Shown: piece by piece, positions 1 to 8,984 of the stretch
Layout: each line of letters starts with the position of its first letter
Position numbering within the stretch: the first letter of the stretch is position 1
NCBI GenBank assembly: GCA_900100325.1
Contig: LT629697.1
Coordinates: 1,488,001-1,552,000, forward strand
Direction of reading: 5' to 3'
Source: Frankineae bacterium MT45
GTDB taxonomy: Bacteria; Actinomycetota; Actinomycetes; Mycobacteriales; Jatrophihabitantaceae
DNA: 64,000 nt
Notes under the pieces: model-generated
What the model saw: the letters and a program-made list of their open reading frames with translations, nothing else
Told to the model about the DNA's origin: nothing
Database searches by the model: none
Position numbers and translations under genes: made by a program

Positions 1-145
1 GGCAAAGAAATGTTCATGAATTTGAACGCTCGCGGCCTTGTCCGGCCTTCGGCGCATGACCGTGCGGATTCAGACTCGGACCTGATTGGCTTCGTCACCC
101 CTGTGTTAACCCCAACAAATGTGGGCGTCACCCCACTCGCCGCCG

Positions 146-664
146 CTAGTGGTGCCTTGACCTGGCCCGAACACTGGGGTGCCGTTCGTAGGACGCGAGG
201 ACCTGGTTCAGGGCGACTGTGAGGTCCGGGAGGTCACGGTCGTAGATGTCGCCGCGATCCAGTTGCTTGGCGAGCTCGTGGAGGGTGCCGATCCATTCCG
301 TGTGTCGAGGTGTCCGCGGGGGCGCGGCCGGTTTCTCGATCGGGATCTCAACGCGACGTTCGACCACCTGGACGGCCGAGCGGCCTGATTCCGCCGCTCG
401 CGTCTGCTCCCACGCTCGCTGCCGGCACCCAGCGGAGCACCACTTCGGAATCCGCCCGCGAGGCTTGTACTCGATCGGGCCGCCGCACCAGCCACAGGTA
501 TCAGCGGCGATCCGACGATGGTCGGCCTCGGTGAGAGCCCGGTTGGGCAACTTCATCGGGCGGCGAGTCTCGTCGGTCGGCTGGGTCTGGGCTATGTCGT
601 GGGCGCGTTGACGTTCGCGTGCTCGCCGCAACGCCTCCTGTTGCCGCACCGACTTGCGGACCAC
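146..664 (-). CDS. small zinc-finger-like protein of an integrative element
   Basis: Encodes 172 residues from a GTG start. An AGGAGGG ribosome-binding site lies about 10 bases upstream of that GTG, which supports the start. Around residues 56-80 there is a C-x2-C pair (CGWCGG) followed by C-x3-C (WCSAGC), the pattern of a treble-clef-like zinc knuckle; the N-terminus is very basic and Arg/Gln-rich. Such short Cys4 proteins are frequent on actinobacterial mobile elements, but I do not recognise a named family. A perfect palindrome sits immediately upstream of the ribosome-binding site, so the gene is probably repressed by a dimeric regulator or regulates itself. Nucleic-acid binding is an inference from the Cys4 pattern and charge only. 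Confidence 0.7.
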   Translation of the reverse strand: MVRKSVRQQEALRRARERQRAHDIAQTQPTDETRRPMKLPNRALTEADHRRIAADTCGWCGGPIEYKPRGRIPKWCSAGCRQRAWEQTRAAESGRSAVQVVERRVEIPIEKPAAPPRTPRHTEWIGTLHELAKQLDRGDIYDRDLPDLTVALNQVLASYERHPSVRARSRHH

Positions 665-677
665 GTCTACCGCCCTC

Positions 678-701
678 CTATATTCGTCACGACGAATATA
701 G
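678..701. promoter_or_regulatory. perfect palindrome, candidate operator
   Basis: Two 11-base arms, CTATATTCGTC and GACGAATATAG, separated by AC, form a perfect inverted repeat. It directly abuts the AGGAGG ribosome-binding site of the zinc-finger-like gene on the minus strand and contains AT-rich TATATT, which could be part of a -10 element. Placement and symmetry fit binding of a dimeric helix-turn-helix repressor. Confidence 0.6.
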
Positions 702-868
702 CGCCAGGGTGCATGAGGTGTGTCGAGTTTGGGGTTCGGGTTTAGTGCGCTGGGTTTGCGCCTTGTTCAGTGATCGGTTGACCGAAAGAGAGTCTCGTGA
801 CGGTCTCGGGGGTCATCTACCGGCCTCGATCGGCTCGATCGATCCCGTTTGGTGATTCGACCGGTCGG

Positions 869-1852
869 CTACGCGGCAGCGCTCCTGAGCAGCGTAGGAA
901 GGTCTCGCAGATCGCGCACGACAACCGTGCCGAACGGTCTGTTGATCTTCCGAGTGTTGATCATCCCGGTCCAGCTCTTCTCGGTGACCACGATGTCGCA
1001 GTATGGGATCGCGATCGACAGGGCGCTCACGTCGTTGAGGTCGTTGCCCTCCCACGCCTTCTGTGGGTTCGACTGTCGGACCCGACGTAGCTGCATCTCT
1101 ACCCACCGGCTCGGCATGGCCTCGAGGAACGGCCCCAGAGTGGTAGCTCCTCCGTCAAAGAGCGGGTTTGGATCCACTTCGAGGCGCTGACACGTCGCGA
1201 GAAGCAGGTCCAAGATGTCCGTCACCGCCGTGGCGATCATCATGTCTCCGAGCCGATGCCGGCCGATCTGGTCCAGGCTGTCCCGGACGTCGTTCTGACC
1301 CTTCACGAACTTGTCGCCGTTGAGCCGAGTGTGGTCGTTGAGCTTCATCCGTACGTCGCTGCCTGTCGGATAGTCCGCCAACGTCAGGATCTCAAGGGCC
1401 GCCTGACCGGCCGCGGTCAGAAATTGACGCTGGTCAGCTGAAATGGAGACCCTGTCGACTTCGTCTGGTAGCGCGTAGGCGAACATCTCGGTGCCGTGAA
1501 CATGGTTGGCGCCCTGGCCGAAGATCTCGATGGCCGGGGTCGGCCGATCGAGGCCGAACGTTTCGATCAGAGCCACTTCGATCTCGTACGGCACGATCAC
1601 GTGGGGTGGCGCGATTGCGTCCAGTCCAGATATCTCAAGCATCGTCTTGGCAAGATCCATCCGCTTCTGCGGGTCGCCCTGCTTGTGGGTCTCGAAGTAG
1701 TGCGCTCCGCTCAGCGGGCAGGACGCAGTGCCAGCGGCCCCAGCCGCCTTCAAGACCTCGTAGGCCTCGACGAACTTGGCACCTTCGGGATGACCCGTCC
1801 GGGCGCGCGCAAGGTCGACCCACTTGTTCTGGTCGAGGTAGATGCGCTGCAT
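869..1852 (-). CDS. PIN-like domain protein
   Basis: Encodes 327 residues. It opens with IYLDQNKWVDLA, the first acidic motif of PIN-like nuclease domains (Asp close to a hydrophobic strand), and has later acidic residues in DMMIATAVTDILD (about residues 201-213) and near the C-terminus, YCDIVVTEKSW, the usual fourth-strand motif of PIN folds. The protein is longer than a classic VapC (about 130 residues), so a helical insertion is likely. The ATG at 1852 is the only start that keeps the first motif. No antitoxin-sized partner is visible on either side. Predicted function is RNA or DNA cleavage, perhaps in defence, given the surrounding island. Confidence 0.65.
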   Translation of the reverse strand: MQRIYLDQNKWVDLARARTGHPEGAKFVEAYEVLKAAGAAGTASCPLSGAHYFETHKQGDPQKRMDLAKTMLEISGLDAIAPPHVIVPYEIEVALIETFGLDRPTPAIEIFGQGANHVHGTEMFAYALPDEVDRVSISADQRQFLTAAGQAALEILTLADYPTGSDVRMKLNDHTRLNGDKFVKGQNDVRDSLDQIGRHRLGDMMIATAVTDILDLLLATCQRLEVDPNPLFDGGATTLGPFLEAMPSRWVEMQLRRVRQSNPQKAWEGNDLNDVSALSIAIPYCDIVVTEKSWTGMINTRKINRPFGTVVVRDLRDLPTLLRSAAA

Positions 1853-2372
1853 GCTACGAGTATCCCTGCGGGGTCCAGCGAGGCCTGCGATTATTTGCCC
1901 CCGCCGCTCACGGCGGCTTGGACGTTCCTGTAATCCGAGCGGGCGATGCCGCGCTCAGGGAGCAGATATTGCCGCAGCTGCCGCAGTCCGGGTAGGCGTG
2001 GCACTCGGGGCGGTTGTGCTCGGTCGACGCCAGCGCTGTATAAGTCCCGCCGTGACGGTCGACGGCGCGGGCGGGGCCGGGATCGATTCGATGTACCGGG
2101 AGCTCGCGTGCGGGCGGCCTTTGGCGTGCACCGCGAGCGGCGTTTGGCCGCCGGTGTCACGTCCCGAACCGCCACCGGCCCAGTGGCGCTCCGCCGGACA
2201 GGTCGTCCACCCGATCTTGCAGGCTAGCGATCTGCAGGGTCGCCCGTCCATCGATTCGGCGGTGCTGGATTCGTTCGTTCTGATGGAACAGCGAGATTGG
2301 GCGCGCCGGGTGGCGGCTGCAACCGCCTGTCGGGGCCATCCTGCATGATGATCCCGACGACGAGGGGACCAT
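1853..2372. other. non-coding or decayed stretch
   Basis: About 520 bases between a minus-strand PIN-like gene and a plus-strand SIR2 gene. Open frames here are GC-biased and show no recognisable motif, so I see no supportable gene. The ribosome-binding site of the SIR2 gene (GAGGGGACC) closes the stretch. Confidence 0.45.
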
Positions 2373-4277
2373 GTGACAGAGCCAGTGGAGCCGACCGAAG
2401 TGCCGGCGGAGCCGACCGAAGTGCCGGCGGAGCCGACCGAAGTGCCGGCGGATGCGGTGGCCGTTCCGGTGCCGATCCGGCGCCTCGACCCATTCATCGG
2501 GCTGTCGACTGCTGTGCATGCCGCAGCGGGCGTCTACGCGTTGCTACTTGGCTCGGGCATTTCGACCGCGGCGTCGATCTTCACCGGATGGCAGATCGTG
2601 ACCGACCTCGTCCGCAAGGCTGCGGCAGCCCAAGATCCGACTGCAGAGATCCCGGCCGAGGGGTTCGACCCGGAGGCTTGGTGGATCGAGCATGGCGATG
2701 GCAAGCCGCTCGGATACTCATCCCTGCTGAACTCGCTGGCGCCGACCGCTGCTGGCCGTGACCAGATCCTCCGCACCTATTTCGAGGCCAGCGAGGAGGA
2801 CCGGGCCGAGGGGCGCAAGCTGCCGACTGCAGCCCATGAGGCCATCGCAGATCTTGTCGCCCGGGGCGTCATCAAGGTCATCGTGACCACCAACTTCGAC
2901 CGGCTTCTCGAACGCGCCCTCGAGGCGCGTGGCATCCAAGCTCAGGTAGTCCACCGAAGTGACCAGATCACCGGCATGACACCGCTGCCGCACCGGGACG
3001 CAACGATCATCAAACTGCACGGCGACTACGCCGACTTGGACAAGCGCAACACCGTTGACGAGTTGTCGGAGTACCCGGCGGAGCAGGACGCGCTGCTGGC
3101 CCGCATCTTGGACGAGTACGGGCTGATCATCTGCGGCTGGTCGGGCGAGTGGGACGTCGCGCTGGTCCGGGCCATCGAGCAAGCCAAGTCGCGCCGCTAC
3201 CCGATCTTCTGGTCGAGCTACCAGCTGCCGTCCGAGCCCGCCCGCCAGCTGATCACTCAGATCGGCGCCGTGCGTATCGACAACACCGGAGCGGACGAGC
3301 TGTTCACGGGACTGCGAGACCGGCTGGACGCGCTGGATCGGCTCGCGTCGCCACCGTTAAGCCGGGATATGGCCGTTGCCCGGTTGAAACGATACCTGCC
3401 TGACCCAGCGCATCGGATCGAGACGCACGACTTGGTCATGGACGAGGTCAAGAGGGTCGAAGCACTGATCGGTGACCGCGAGCGTTACCCGGTGGCAGTT
3501 GTCGCTGGAATTTCCAATGACGACTTCTGGGAGCTCTATGACGACTGGGTAAGGCAATACAGAGCCGACGTCGACACGCTTCTGCATCTCCTGGCGAATG
3601 GCACCTACTTCGCCGGGCCGGAGCACAATCCGTTGTGGACGAGAGTCGTTCAACGGCTGATGAGTGCACCCAAGGGTGTGCCGCAGCAGTACAACGGCCG
3701 TCTGTTCAATCTCACCCAGTATCCGACGCTTCTCGCCGTATCGACGGTTCTTACAGTCAGCTCAGTGGTCGAGCGCTCCGACCTGGTCTTGCCGGCGATG
3801 ATCCGTCCTCGGCTCAAACTGATCGGCCGCCAAGCAGAGCAGCCGCCGGCATTCGTCGCCCATCCGTGGCGCGTGTTCGAGAACGATGCCGCCAACTCAC
3901 TACCGCGTTGGGCGGAGAACAAGACCAGATGGCTCTACCCCGAGAGCAAGCTCCTGCGCGGCGAACTGGATGATGTCGTTGCGCCCTTCGAACCTGACAT
4001 CGAGCGCAGGAAGGCGGCCTTCGACCGGGCCGAGTACCTGTTGGGGCTTGCCCAGGTATCGAGTGGAGACACGCCATTCATGGGCGAATACGTGCTGCGG
4101 GGGCAGTATCGAGACGGCCCGCTCGAGGTTGCCGTCGAAGGCCGGTCTCGTGTGCTCGAAGACGGGGGTCCGCTCCTGGTCGATCTGTTCGATGGAGACG
4201 TTGAGATCGCCACGAAAGCACTCGATCGGCTGGAGGGTGAGATTCAACGAGCGGTGTCGCGCGCCCCCTTTCGCTGA
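2373..4277 (+). CDS. SIR2-like domain protein, probable NAD-consuming defence effector
   Basis: Encodes 634 residues from GTG, with GAGGGG correctly spaced upstream. Residues about 50-320 carry the SIR2-like signatures in order: LLLGSGIS (NAD-binding loop, about 60), TTNFDRLLE (about 172), IKLHGD (His, about 214) and IICGWSGEWD (about 253). Proteins with this arrangement (SIR2_2 type) are NADases in several anti-phage systems such as Thoeris ThsA, Dsr and short prokaryotic Argonaute partners. The roughly 310-residue C-terminal part has no motif I recognise and could be the sensor. An N-terminal linker contains three exact repeats of EPTEVPA. No Argonaute or TIR partner is adjacent; the nearest TIR gene is 3.4 kb downstream, so it may act alone. 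NAD cleavage is inferred from family. Confidence 0.85.
   Translation: MTEPVEPTEVPAEPTEVPAEPTEVPADAVAVPVPIRRLDPFIGLSTAVHAAAGVYALLLGSGISTAASIFTGWQIVTDLVRKAAAAQDPTAEIPAEGFDPEAWWIEHGDGKPLGYSSLLNSLAPTAAGRDQILRTYFEASEEDRAEGRKLPTAAHEAIADLVARGVIKVIVTTNFDRLLERALEARGIQAQVVHRSDQITGMTPLPHRDATIIKLHGDYADLDKRNTVDELSEYPAEQDALLARILDEYGLIICGWSGEWDVALVRAIEQAKSRRYPIFWSSYQLPSEPARQLITQIGAVRIDNTGADELFTGLRDRLDALDRLASPPLSRDMAVARLKRYLPDPAHRIETHDLVMDEVKRVEALIGDRERYPVAVVAGISNDDFWELYDDWVRQYRADVDTLLHLLANGTYFAGPEHNPLWTRVVQRLMSAPKGVPQQYNGRLFNLTQYPTLLAVSTVLTVSSVVERSDLVLPAMIRPRLKLIGRQAEQPPAFVAHPWRVFENDAANSLPRWAENKTRWLYPESKLLRGELDDVVAPFEPDIERRKAAFDRAEYLLGLAQVSSGDTPFMGEYVLRGQYRDGPLEVAVEGRSRVLEDGGPLLVDLFDGDVEIATKALDRLEGEIQRAVSRAPFR
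2388..2450 (+). repeat. three 21-bp tandem repeats inside the SIR2 gene
   Basis: The unit GAGCCGACCGAAGTGCCGGCG occurs three times in a row without mismatch and encodes EPTEVPA. It creates a Pro/Glu-rich N-terminal linker and is prone to in-frame length change. Confidence 0.95.
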
Positions 4278-4349
4278 TTCACCACTTTCATCCCGAGCCA
4301 GGTCACCGGTGATTGATTCGGCGGCCTGGCTCTCTACGTGACGAAGTTG

Positions 4350-4772
4350 GCCGAGCGTCGGGTCCAAGCCATACACGGCCCACCGGCGCACTCGCGTGGC
4401 GGCATCCCGCGCTTCGCATCTCGTCCCTGCAGTCGATCTGGACTCGGCCGCGGGAGTCCATGGTCCAGCGCAGCGCGCCAAGCTCGGCTGCGAGCAGGTT
4501 ATCGTCGACGTCGAGCGCACCGAGCTCGAACGCCTCACGAAGCTTCAGTAGCGCTCGGCCAGGACGTCGATGAACTGCTCCTTGTCGATGGGTGATGTGC
4601 CGCCGTTGAAGCCCACGACATCCACGTCGGGTTCGAGTAGGCGGTTGGCTTGATCGTGGACATCGTCCACGAACTGCTTGTGGCTCTCGCCTGCGATGTG
4701 CGCGATGGGCAGGGCGTGGATGGGTTCCGCGGTTCGCGCGGAAGCCCCGAGCGAACCGTAATGAACTCTCAA
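4350..4772 (-). pseudogene. decayed phage terminase large subunit, C-terminal part
   Basis: The minus strand reads VVGFNGGTSPIDKEQFIDVLAERY near 4545-4620 and then a stop. Shifting frame at that point continues as LKLREAFELGALDVDD and LGALRWTMDSRGRVQID, and a further shift gives KRGMP near 4400. This is the nuclease-domain C-terminus of large terminases, where the sequence normally runs ...DKERF..LRAE.YW.LRE.FE.G.ID.D....L...LG...W..DSRGRI.IE.K..MRKRG.PSPD. At least two frameshifts and the lack of any upstream ATPase domain show it is dead. It is direct evidence that a prophage or phage-derived element once occupied this island. Confidence 0.7.
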
Positions 4773-5153
4773 CCCCAGATCATCGGATGGGCATAGATCG
4801 CCGACTATGGATGGATTGGCAACCGGGCCACCGCTGATCGCTTCGGCGCTATGCGCGGGGTTGGCTGGTCGATGCGTTGATTGTCGTGGCCAGCGTCTGT
4901 TGCTCCCGGCCTAGGCACCGTTGTCGGGGCCGTGGCTGATGCCCTCGTTGGTGAGTCGACCGACGAGCTGGCGATCGGGCCTGGAGCAGCGCTGACTTGT
5001 AAGCGCCCCGTGTCGTTGGTGCTTTGACGGTACTCGACGGCTTGAGGAAACTCGGTGAATTCCAGAAGGGTGGCGGCACGCGAGAGCAGTTTGTCGCGGA
5101 CCTCGGCCGGGGTTGGGTAGAAGCGACTAGCTAGGGCTAGCTAGACAGCGCTC
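4773..5153. other. decayed stretch with one coding-like scrap
   Basis: Roughly 380 bases without an intact gene. On the minus strand, 5012-5125 reads in an open frame as a protein-like fragment (contains FYPTPAEVRDKLL and TLLEFTEFPQ) but has a stop just upstream and no start codon, so I take it as another gene remnant of unknown family. At 5127-5144 CTAG CTAG GG CTAG CTAG forms a short palindromic repeat. Confidence 0.4.
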
Positions 5154-6605
5154 CTACGGGCCGGTTTCATGCTCCGTGTCATCACCCGGCCATGCAATGC
5201 TGTCCCACGCATCATCGAGCAGCCGGTTGCGGCCCAGCTCGCGGCCTTCTAGGAGCGGTTTGATCGAGTGCCCGTTGCGTTCAGGGTCGCTCATGTACTG
5301 AAGGAGTTGGCCGCCGACATCGTCGGCATGCAGACGTACAAGTCCCTCGACCTCCTCTGCGCTGCAGATTCGGTAAGGAATCGAGGAGTTCGGTAGAGCG
5401 GTAGCAACGAAGGGCGTGTTCACGACGTGGAACGGCTCCATCGTGACCACTAGTCCAATGACCGGGCGGTCGGCTGGGATGTGGGCGAAGTCCGGATGAC
5501 GATCGGCGATCCACGTCGCGGTTCGTCCGAGCTGCGTGACGCCCTTTTCCAGTGAACTCGTGATTTTCTGTGCGGCGACGGATCCTCCCCAACGGATTTC
5601 CTCGGTCGGCCGAGTTGACTTCACTTCGACGAGCAGTACGCATTCGTCGAAGACGACGATCCAATCGACTGACCGGATGCGCTGTTTGGCCTGCCCGAAC
5701 TCGATCTCGGGAATCACTGTGCCATTGAGCTCGCCGAGATTGTCTCCGATGTAGCCCTCGAACGGTGCGCCGATGTCGTCGGCGAACGCCTTACCGAACT
5801 TGTCGAGCCCAGCGAAGAACACGCCGATCGGGCTGGCCTTGCGCAGCAGGAGTTGCGGCACTGGCATGTACCACCGGTCATCCAGGCCGGAGACGACTGG
5901 ATACTTCGTGATTGGGTTGAACCCGAACCGACGGTAGGCCGGAGAGGGATGGCCAACCTGGAGCCGGACGTCCCGCTGCGTGGCGATGAGCTTCTCACGA
6001 TCGGCCACGAAATGGAGCGCGAACACTTTGCGCAGCAAGTCTGCGGCGATGAACTCTCGGACCTGGGCGAACTGCGGCTGGTCGATCCATGCCGGGTCGA
6101 ACATGCCGGAGTTCTTGAGTGCCCCGACATGCAGCAGGAACGCGGCGTTGAGGTAGGCGCCCAAGCTGCAGCCGAAGACCTGCTCGTCCCAGTCACCGAC
6201 AAGAACCTTCGGTGGCCGGTCCGGATCAGGCGGGCGTTGAAAGACGGCAGCAGCACGGGCGAGGTCATGGAAGACTTCCTGCTGGTAGATCAGCTGCTCC
6301 CCTGCGGTTCGCAACAGGAACGCACCGACGGCGCCGGGAGTGTGGCGTCGCAGATCAGGGTCATCGATGTTGGTGTATGCCGCGACGCAGGCACGGACGT
6401 CGTCCATCGTTGCATCGGTTCGGTTGAAGTCGGTACCTAGCACCAGGGCGACGCGGGCGATCTCGGCGAGCGCCCACGGCGGCGGAGCTCCTGCGCTCAG
6501 CCAGTCAGCACGTTCAGCGTGTAGCGCACCAAGCTGTGCGACTAGTGGAACGACGCTGGCCGCGGTGTGCCGCCGGACGCGGGCAACGAACTCACCGTCG
6601 CTCAC
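5154..6605 (-). CDS. PD-(D/E)XK nuclease-like protein
   Basis: Encodes about 483 residues if translation begins at GTG 6605 (VSDGEFVARV); the frame is open back to 6683 but those extra 26 residues are Arg/Pro-rich and unlike the rest. Near residue 315-330 there is SVDWIVVFDECVLLVEVKSTR, a strand-Asp-strand-EVK arrangement typical of the PD-(D/E)XK restriction-endonuclease fold, flanked by GYIGDNLGELNG and a downstream helix. The N-terminal two thirds look helical and have no recognised domain. The family is unknown to me by name. It lies between a dead terminase and a PIN gene, pointing to a defence or mobile-element role. Start choice is uncertain because no clear ribosome-binding site is visible. 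Confidence 0.7.
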   Translation of the reverse strand: MSDGEFVARVRRHTAASVVPLVAQLGALHAERADWLSAGAPPPWALAEIARVALVLGTDFNRTDATMDDVRACVAAYTNIDDPDLRRHTPGAVGAFLLRTAGEQLIYQQEVFHDLARAAAVFQRPPDPDRPPKVLVGDWDEQVFGCSLGAYLNAAFLLHVGALKNSGMFDPAWIDQPQFAQVREFIAADLLRKVFALHFVADREKLIATQRDVRLQVGHPSPAYRRFGFNPITKYPVVSGLDDRWYMPVPQLLLRKASPIGVFFAGLDKFGKAFADDIGAPFEGYIGDNLGELNGTVIPEIEFGQAKQRIRSVDWIVVFDECVLLVEVKSTRPTEEIRWGGSVAAQKITSSLEKGVTQLGRTATWIADRHPDFAHIPADRPVIGLVVTMEPFHVVNTPFVATALPNSSIPYRICSAEEVEGLVRLHADDVGGQLLQYMSDPERNGHSIKPLLEGRELGRNRLLDDAWDSIAWPGDDTEHETGP

Positions 6606-6974
6606 GCGACGGTTGTACAGCGCTGGCGAGCGACTGGTCCGCGGGCGAGGCTCTTGCCCGGGACGTACGCGATTTCGACCCATACCTCCACCCTATGGGT
6701 CGCGGCGACCGACTCCGTTCTGCAACGAAGCTGACGTTGCTTCCTGACGTTGACGGCATGCCGTGATGCCTCGAATTCAATCAGCTTGAGCAGCCCGTGT
6801 CGATGCACCTGGTGACTCGCAGCGTCAGTGGCTGAAGTCGCGGATGAAGTCGGGCGCATCACCCATCTATCTGGTGTCGGAAGAATCCGAGCTGCCGCTT
6901 AGATAGCCCGTCCATGACTGTCGGAGGTGCTCCGTCAGATTCCTACGGGTACCGCGTGTCTGACTGCCGCCGGC

Positions 6975-7523
6975 CTAGCGCTCGAGTAGTGAAACTGCTG
7001 CCCGCGGGGACACGACGCGGATACCCGTGCGATCCCAGAGCACATTTCTCCTCTTCAGAATATCGTCGCGATCGCTTGTTACGAACGCGTCGTGTCCTGA
7101 TTGGTGATGGGCGACAAGATGCTGAACGTCGTTGGTCCGGCGTCGCCAGCGGCTCATGAGCTCTTTGTCTGAGGCGTCGAATCGACCTGCACGCAACTTC
7201 AGTGGCAAGACAATTTCCTCAACGATCGCAGACAGACTCCGGATCGACTCGTCAACCAGAACATCTCGGCCGTCGAGGATGGAGTAGTCCAACCTGAATG
7301 GACCTGGCAGGTGCCGAACCACGGGTCGACTCCGAAGCCAATCGAGGTTCGCCTGACGGTGCTCATCAGAAGCCCGTGCAAGGTCGGCCTCGAAGGCCTC
7401 AGCTAGGGAAAGGCCGACCGACCCGTCCCGGGCTAGATCGACCATTTGATTGATGAAGTCACCCTCGCTCTGATTCTGAGCGCCGTGAATCACGCAGCTC
7501 GTGTCGAGAGTCAAAGTAAGCAC
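6975..7523 (-). CDS. PIN-domain protein
   Basis: Encodes about 182 residues beginning LTLTLDTSCVIH, where the Asp-Thr pair is the first catalytic motif of PIN nucleases. The C-terminal half carries DVQHLVAHHQSGHDAFVTSDRDDIL and GIRVVSP, the usual D-x-x-x...TxDxD strand-helix end of the fold. I chose GTG 7523 because it sits just before the first strand and has a weak GGATG upstream; the frame stays open to 7556. It is slightly longer than VapC toxins and no antitoxin gene lies beside it. Likely a ribonuclease of the island. It is transcribed away from the TIR gene, with about 180 bases between them. Confidence 0.7.
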   Translation of the reverse strand: MLTLTLDTSCVIHGAQNQSEGDFINQMVDLARDGSVGLSLAEAFEADLARASDEHRQANLDWLRSRPVVRHLPGPFRLDYSILDGRDVLVDESIRSLSAIVEEIVLPLKLRAGRFDASDKELMSRWRRRTNDVQHLVAHHQSGHDAFVTSDRDDILKRRNVLWDRTGIRVVSPRAAVSLLER

Positions 7524-7689
7524 AGAGACATCCTGCACCTTGGACCGACCCGGCAATGTCCTCCGGGCCCACCGGATTCGCCCGAAAGATCAAATCGAGA
7601 TATACCGCCAAAGTGCCGGATCTTGCCATCGCCGCCGAACCATCTTGCTTTCACGTTCGTAGTGTCGCAAGCATATGACCCGTTTTCGG

Positions 7690-7695
7690 TATTAT
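7690..7695 (+). promoter_or_regulatory. -10 element of a probably leaderless transcript
   Basis: TATTAT ends 7 bases before the ATG of the TIR-like gene, the spacing that puts the transcription start on the start codon itself. No Shine-Dalgarno sequence is present between them. Confidence 0.5.
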
Positions 7696-7702
7696 CCAAA
7701 GC

Positions 7703-8440
7703 ATGTCCGCGCCCTCACCACCTGTCCGGCTTTTCCTTGGCTCGTCGTCGGAGGGCCGTGATATCGCTCGGCACCTCCAGGCTGAACTGGGGCCCACGAT
7801 CGAGGTCGTACGTTGGGATCAAAATGTGTTTGAGCCTGGCGGCTACACCCTGGACTCGCTTATCGCTGCCGCGACAAGCGTCGATTTCGCGGTTTTGGTA
7901 GCTACGCCTGACGACACGACGGTTAGCCGCGGTGAGGCTAAGCCTTCAGCGCGCGACAACATCGTGCTGGAGTTTGGTCTGTTCACCGGTGCCCTTGGCC
8001 GGCAACGGACCTACCTGATGGCCACCGGAGAACTGAAATTGCCTACGGACGTACTCGGCCTGACCCGCCTGCCATACCGGGCCCAATCGAATCCGCGGGC
8101 TGCTGTCAATGACGCCGCTCTCCAACTAGAGGAGCGAGCTCGCAGCTTGGGCCCCCTCGCGCGAGAAAACTCGCGCGCCGAACTCGGTATTTCAAGGACC
8201 GCGTTGGATCGAGAGGTCGACCTCTTGTGCGAGAACGCGGTGTCTCAGGGCTGGATTGTCAAGACCAACTCTGCGACTACGCTTCGTCTCCGCTCACCTG
8301 GCAAACGGGTCTTCACGCTGTCAAAGAGTCAGACGGAGCGGACGCGCTCAGAGCTTCGCCGCTTCGCCGCCGAGCTCCGTGCAACTGGCTTACGCGTAAA
8401 TAGCGTCGTGCGAAGGCCGGAGGCGGAGTCACCACTGTAG
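7703..8440 (+). CDS. TIR-like nucleotide-binding protein (Cap12/PycTIR type)
   Basis: Encodes 245 residues. Residues 8-110 match the TIR-like family found in CBASS Cap12 and Pycsar effectors: RLFLGSSSEG (10-18), VRWDQNVFEPGGYTLDSL (36-53), DFAVLVATPDD (61-71) and ARDNIVLEFGLFTGALGR (83-100), with Glu90 in the place of the catalytic glutamate that cleaves NAD. The remaining 130 residues include a helix-turn-helix-like segment (LGISRTALDREVDLLCENAVSQGWI) and a basic tail, unlike the STING domain of TIR-STING. No cyclase (CD-NTase or PycC) gene is visible nearby, so either it senses something else or works with a distant partner. Predicted role is abortive NAD depletion on phage infection, from family knowledge. 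Confidence 0.8.
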   Translation: MSAPSPPVRLFLGSSSEGRDIARHLQAELGPTIEVVRWDQNVFEPGGYTLDSLIAAATSVDFAVLVATPDDTTVSRGEAKPSARDNIVLEFGLFTGALGRQRTYLMATGELKLPTDVLGLTRLPYRAQSNPRAAVNDAALQLEERARSLGPLARENSRAELGISRTALDREVDLLCENAVSQGWIVKTNSATTLRLRSPGKRVFTLSKSQTERTRSELRRFAAELRATGLRVNSVVRRPEAESPL

Positions 8441-8984
8441 CTCACGGGCATGTCCCCCTGCTGGCGCTTCCATTGCGGACTCGGCCAACAGGGGGACGGC
8501 GCTCCAACTCGGGCTTTACCGAGAGCACCCGTCAAGCTGACGGGTATCGCCGCGCCTCGACCGCTTATCCACAGCTCGGGTGCTCAGGGGCGTCGCGCCC
8601 GCGAGATCCGCCGCCAGGGCGGTGTGGGCCCGAACGTGCGGTGCCACGGTGATGCTGATACTAGGCGATCGCGGACGCCAACCGCGAGTGTCTAGTCTGT
8701 CGACGGGCCTGGCGTTAAGTTCCCCATTGATCCAAATGCGCGAGTCGATTGAACTGCTACGGCCGCGCAGAACGACGGATATCGAGTGGCTCCGATGTTT
8801 ACGTGGGCCCAGTGAGCTGGCGACCTTGGCAGCAGATGGTCGAGGGCGGTCCGCGACGTACTGGTGACCCCCAGATCATTGGTGTGGCGGTGGCCAGAGG
8901 GGAGGGGCTCGCTGCTCGGGTCCCGTTCAGCTCGACATTGTGATGCGCACGATGGCGGAACGGGTCGCTAAGGCCGATATGAGG
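8441..8984. other. intergenic stretch with an inverted repeat
   Basis: About 540 bases with no frame I can support. GTCCCCCTG at 8452-8460 is the reverse complement of CAGGGGGAC at 8489-8497, placed 12 bases after the TIR-like stop codon, and could act as a weak terminator. The rest shows no motif I recognise. Confidence 0.45.

Noticed and set aside
869-1852. VapBC-type toxin-antitoxin pair
   Set aside because: No antitoxin-sized gene is adjacent to either PIN-type gene, and both proteins are longer than VapC.
2386-2455. CRISPR-like repeats
   Set aside because: The repeats are contiguous without spacers and lie in a coding frame.
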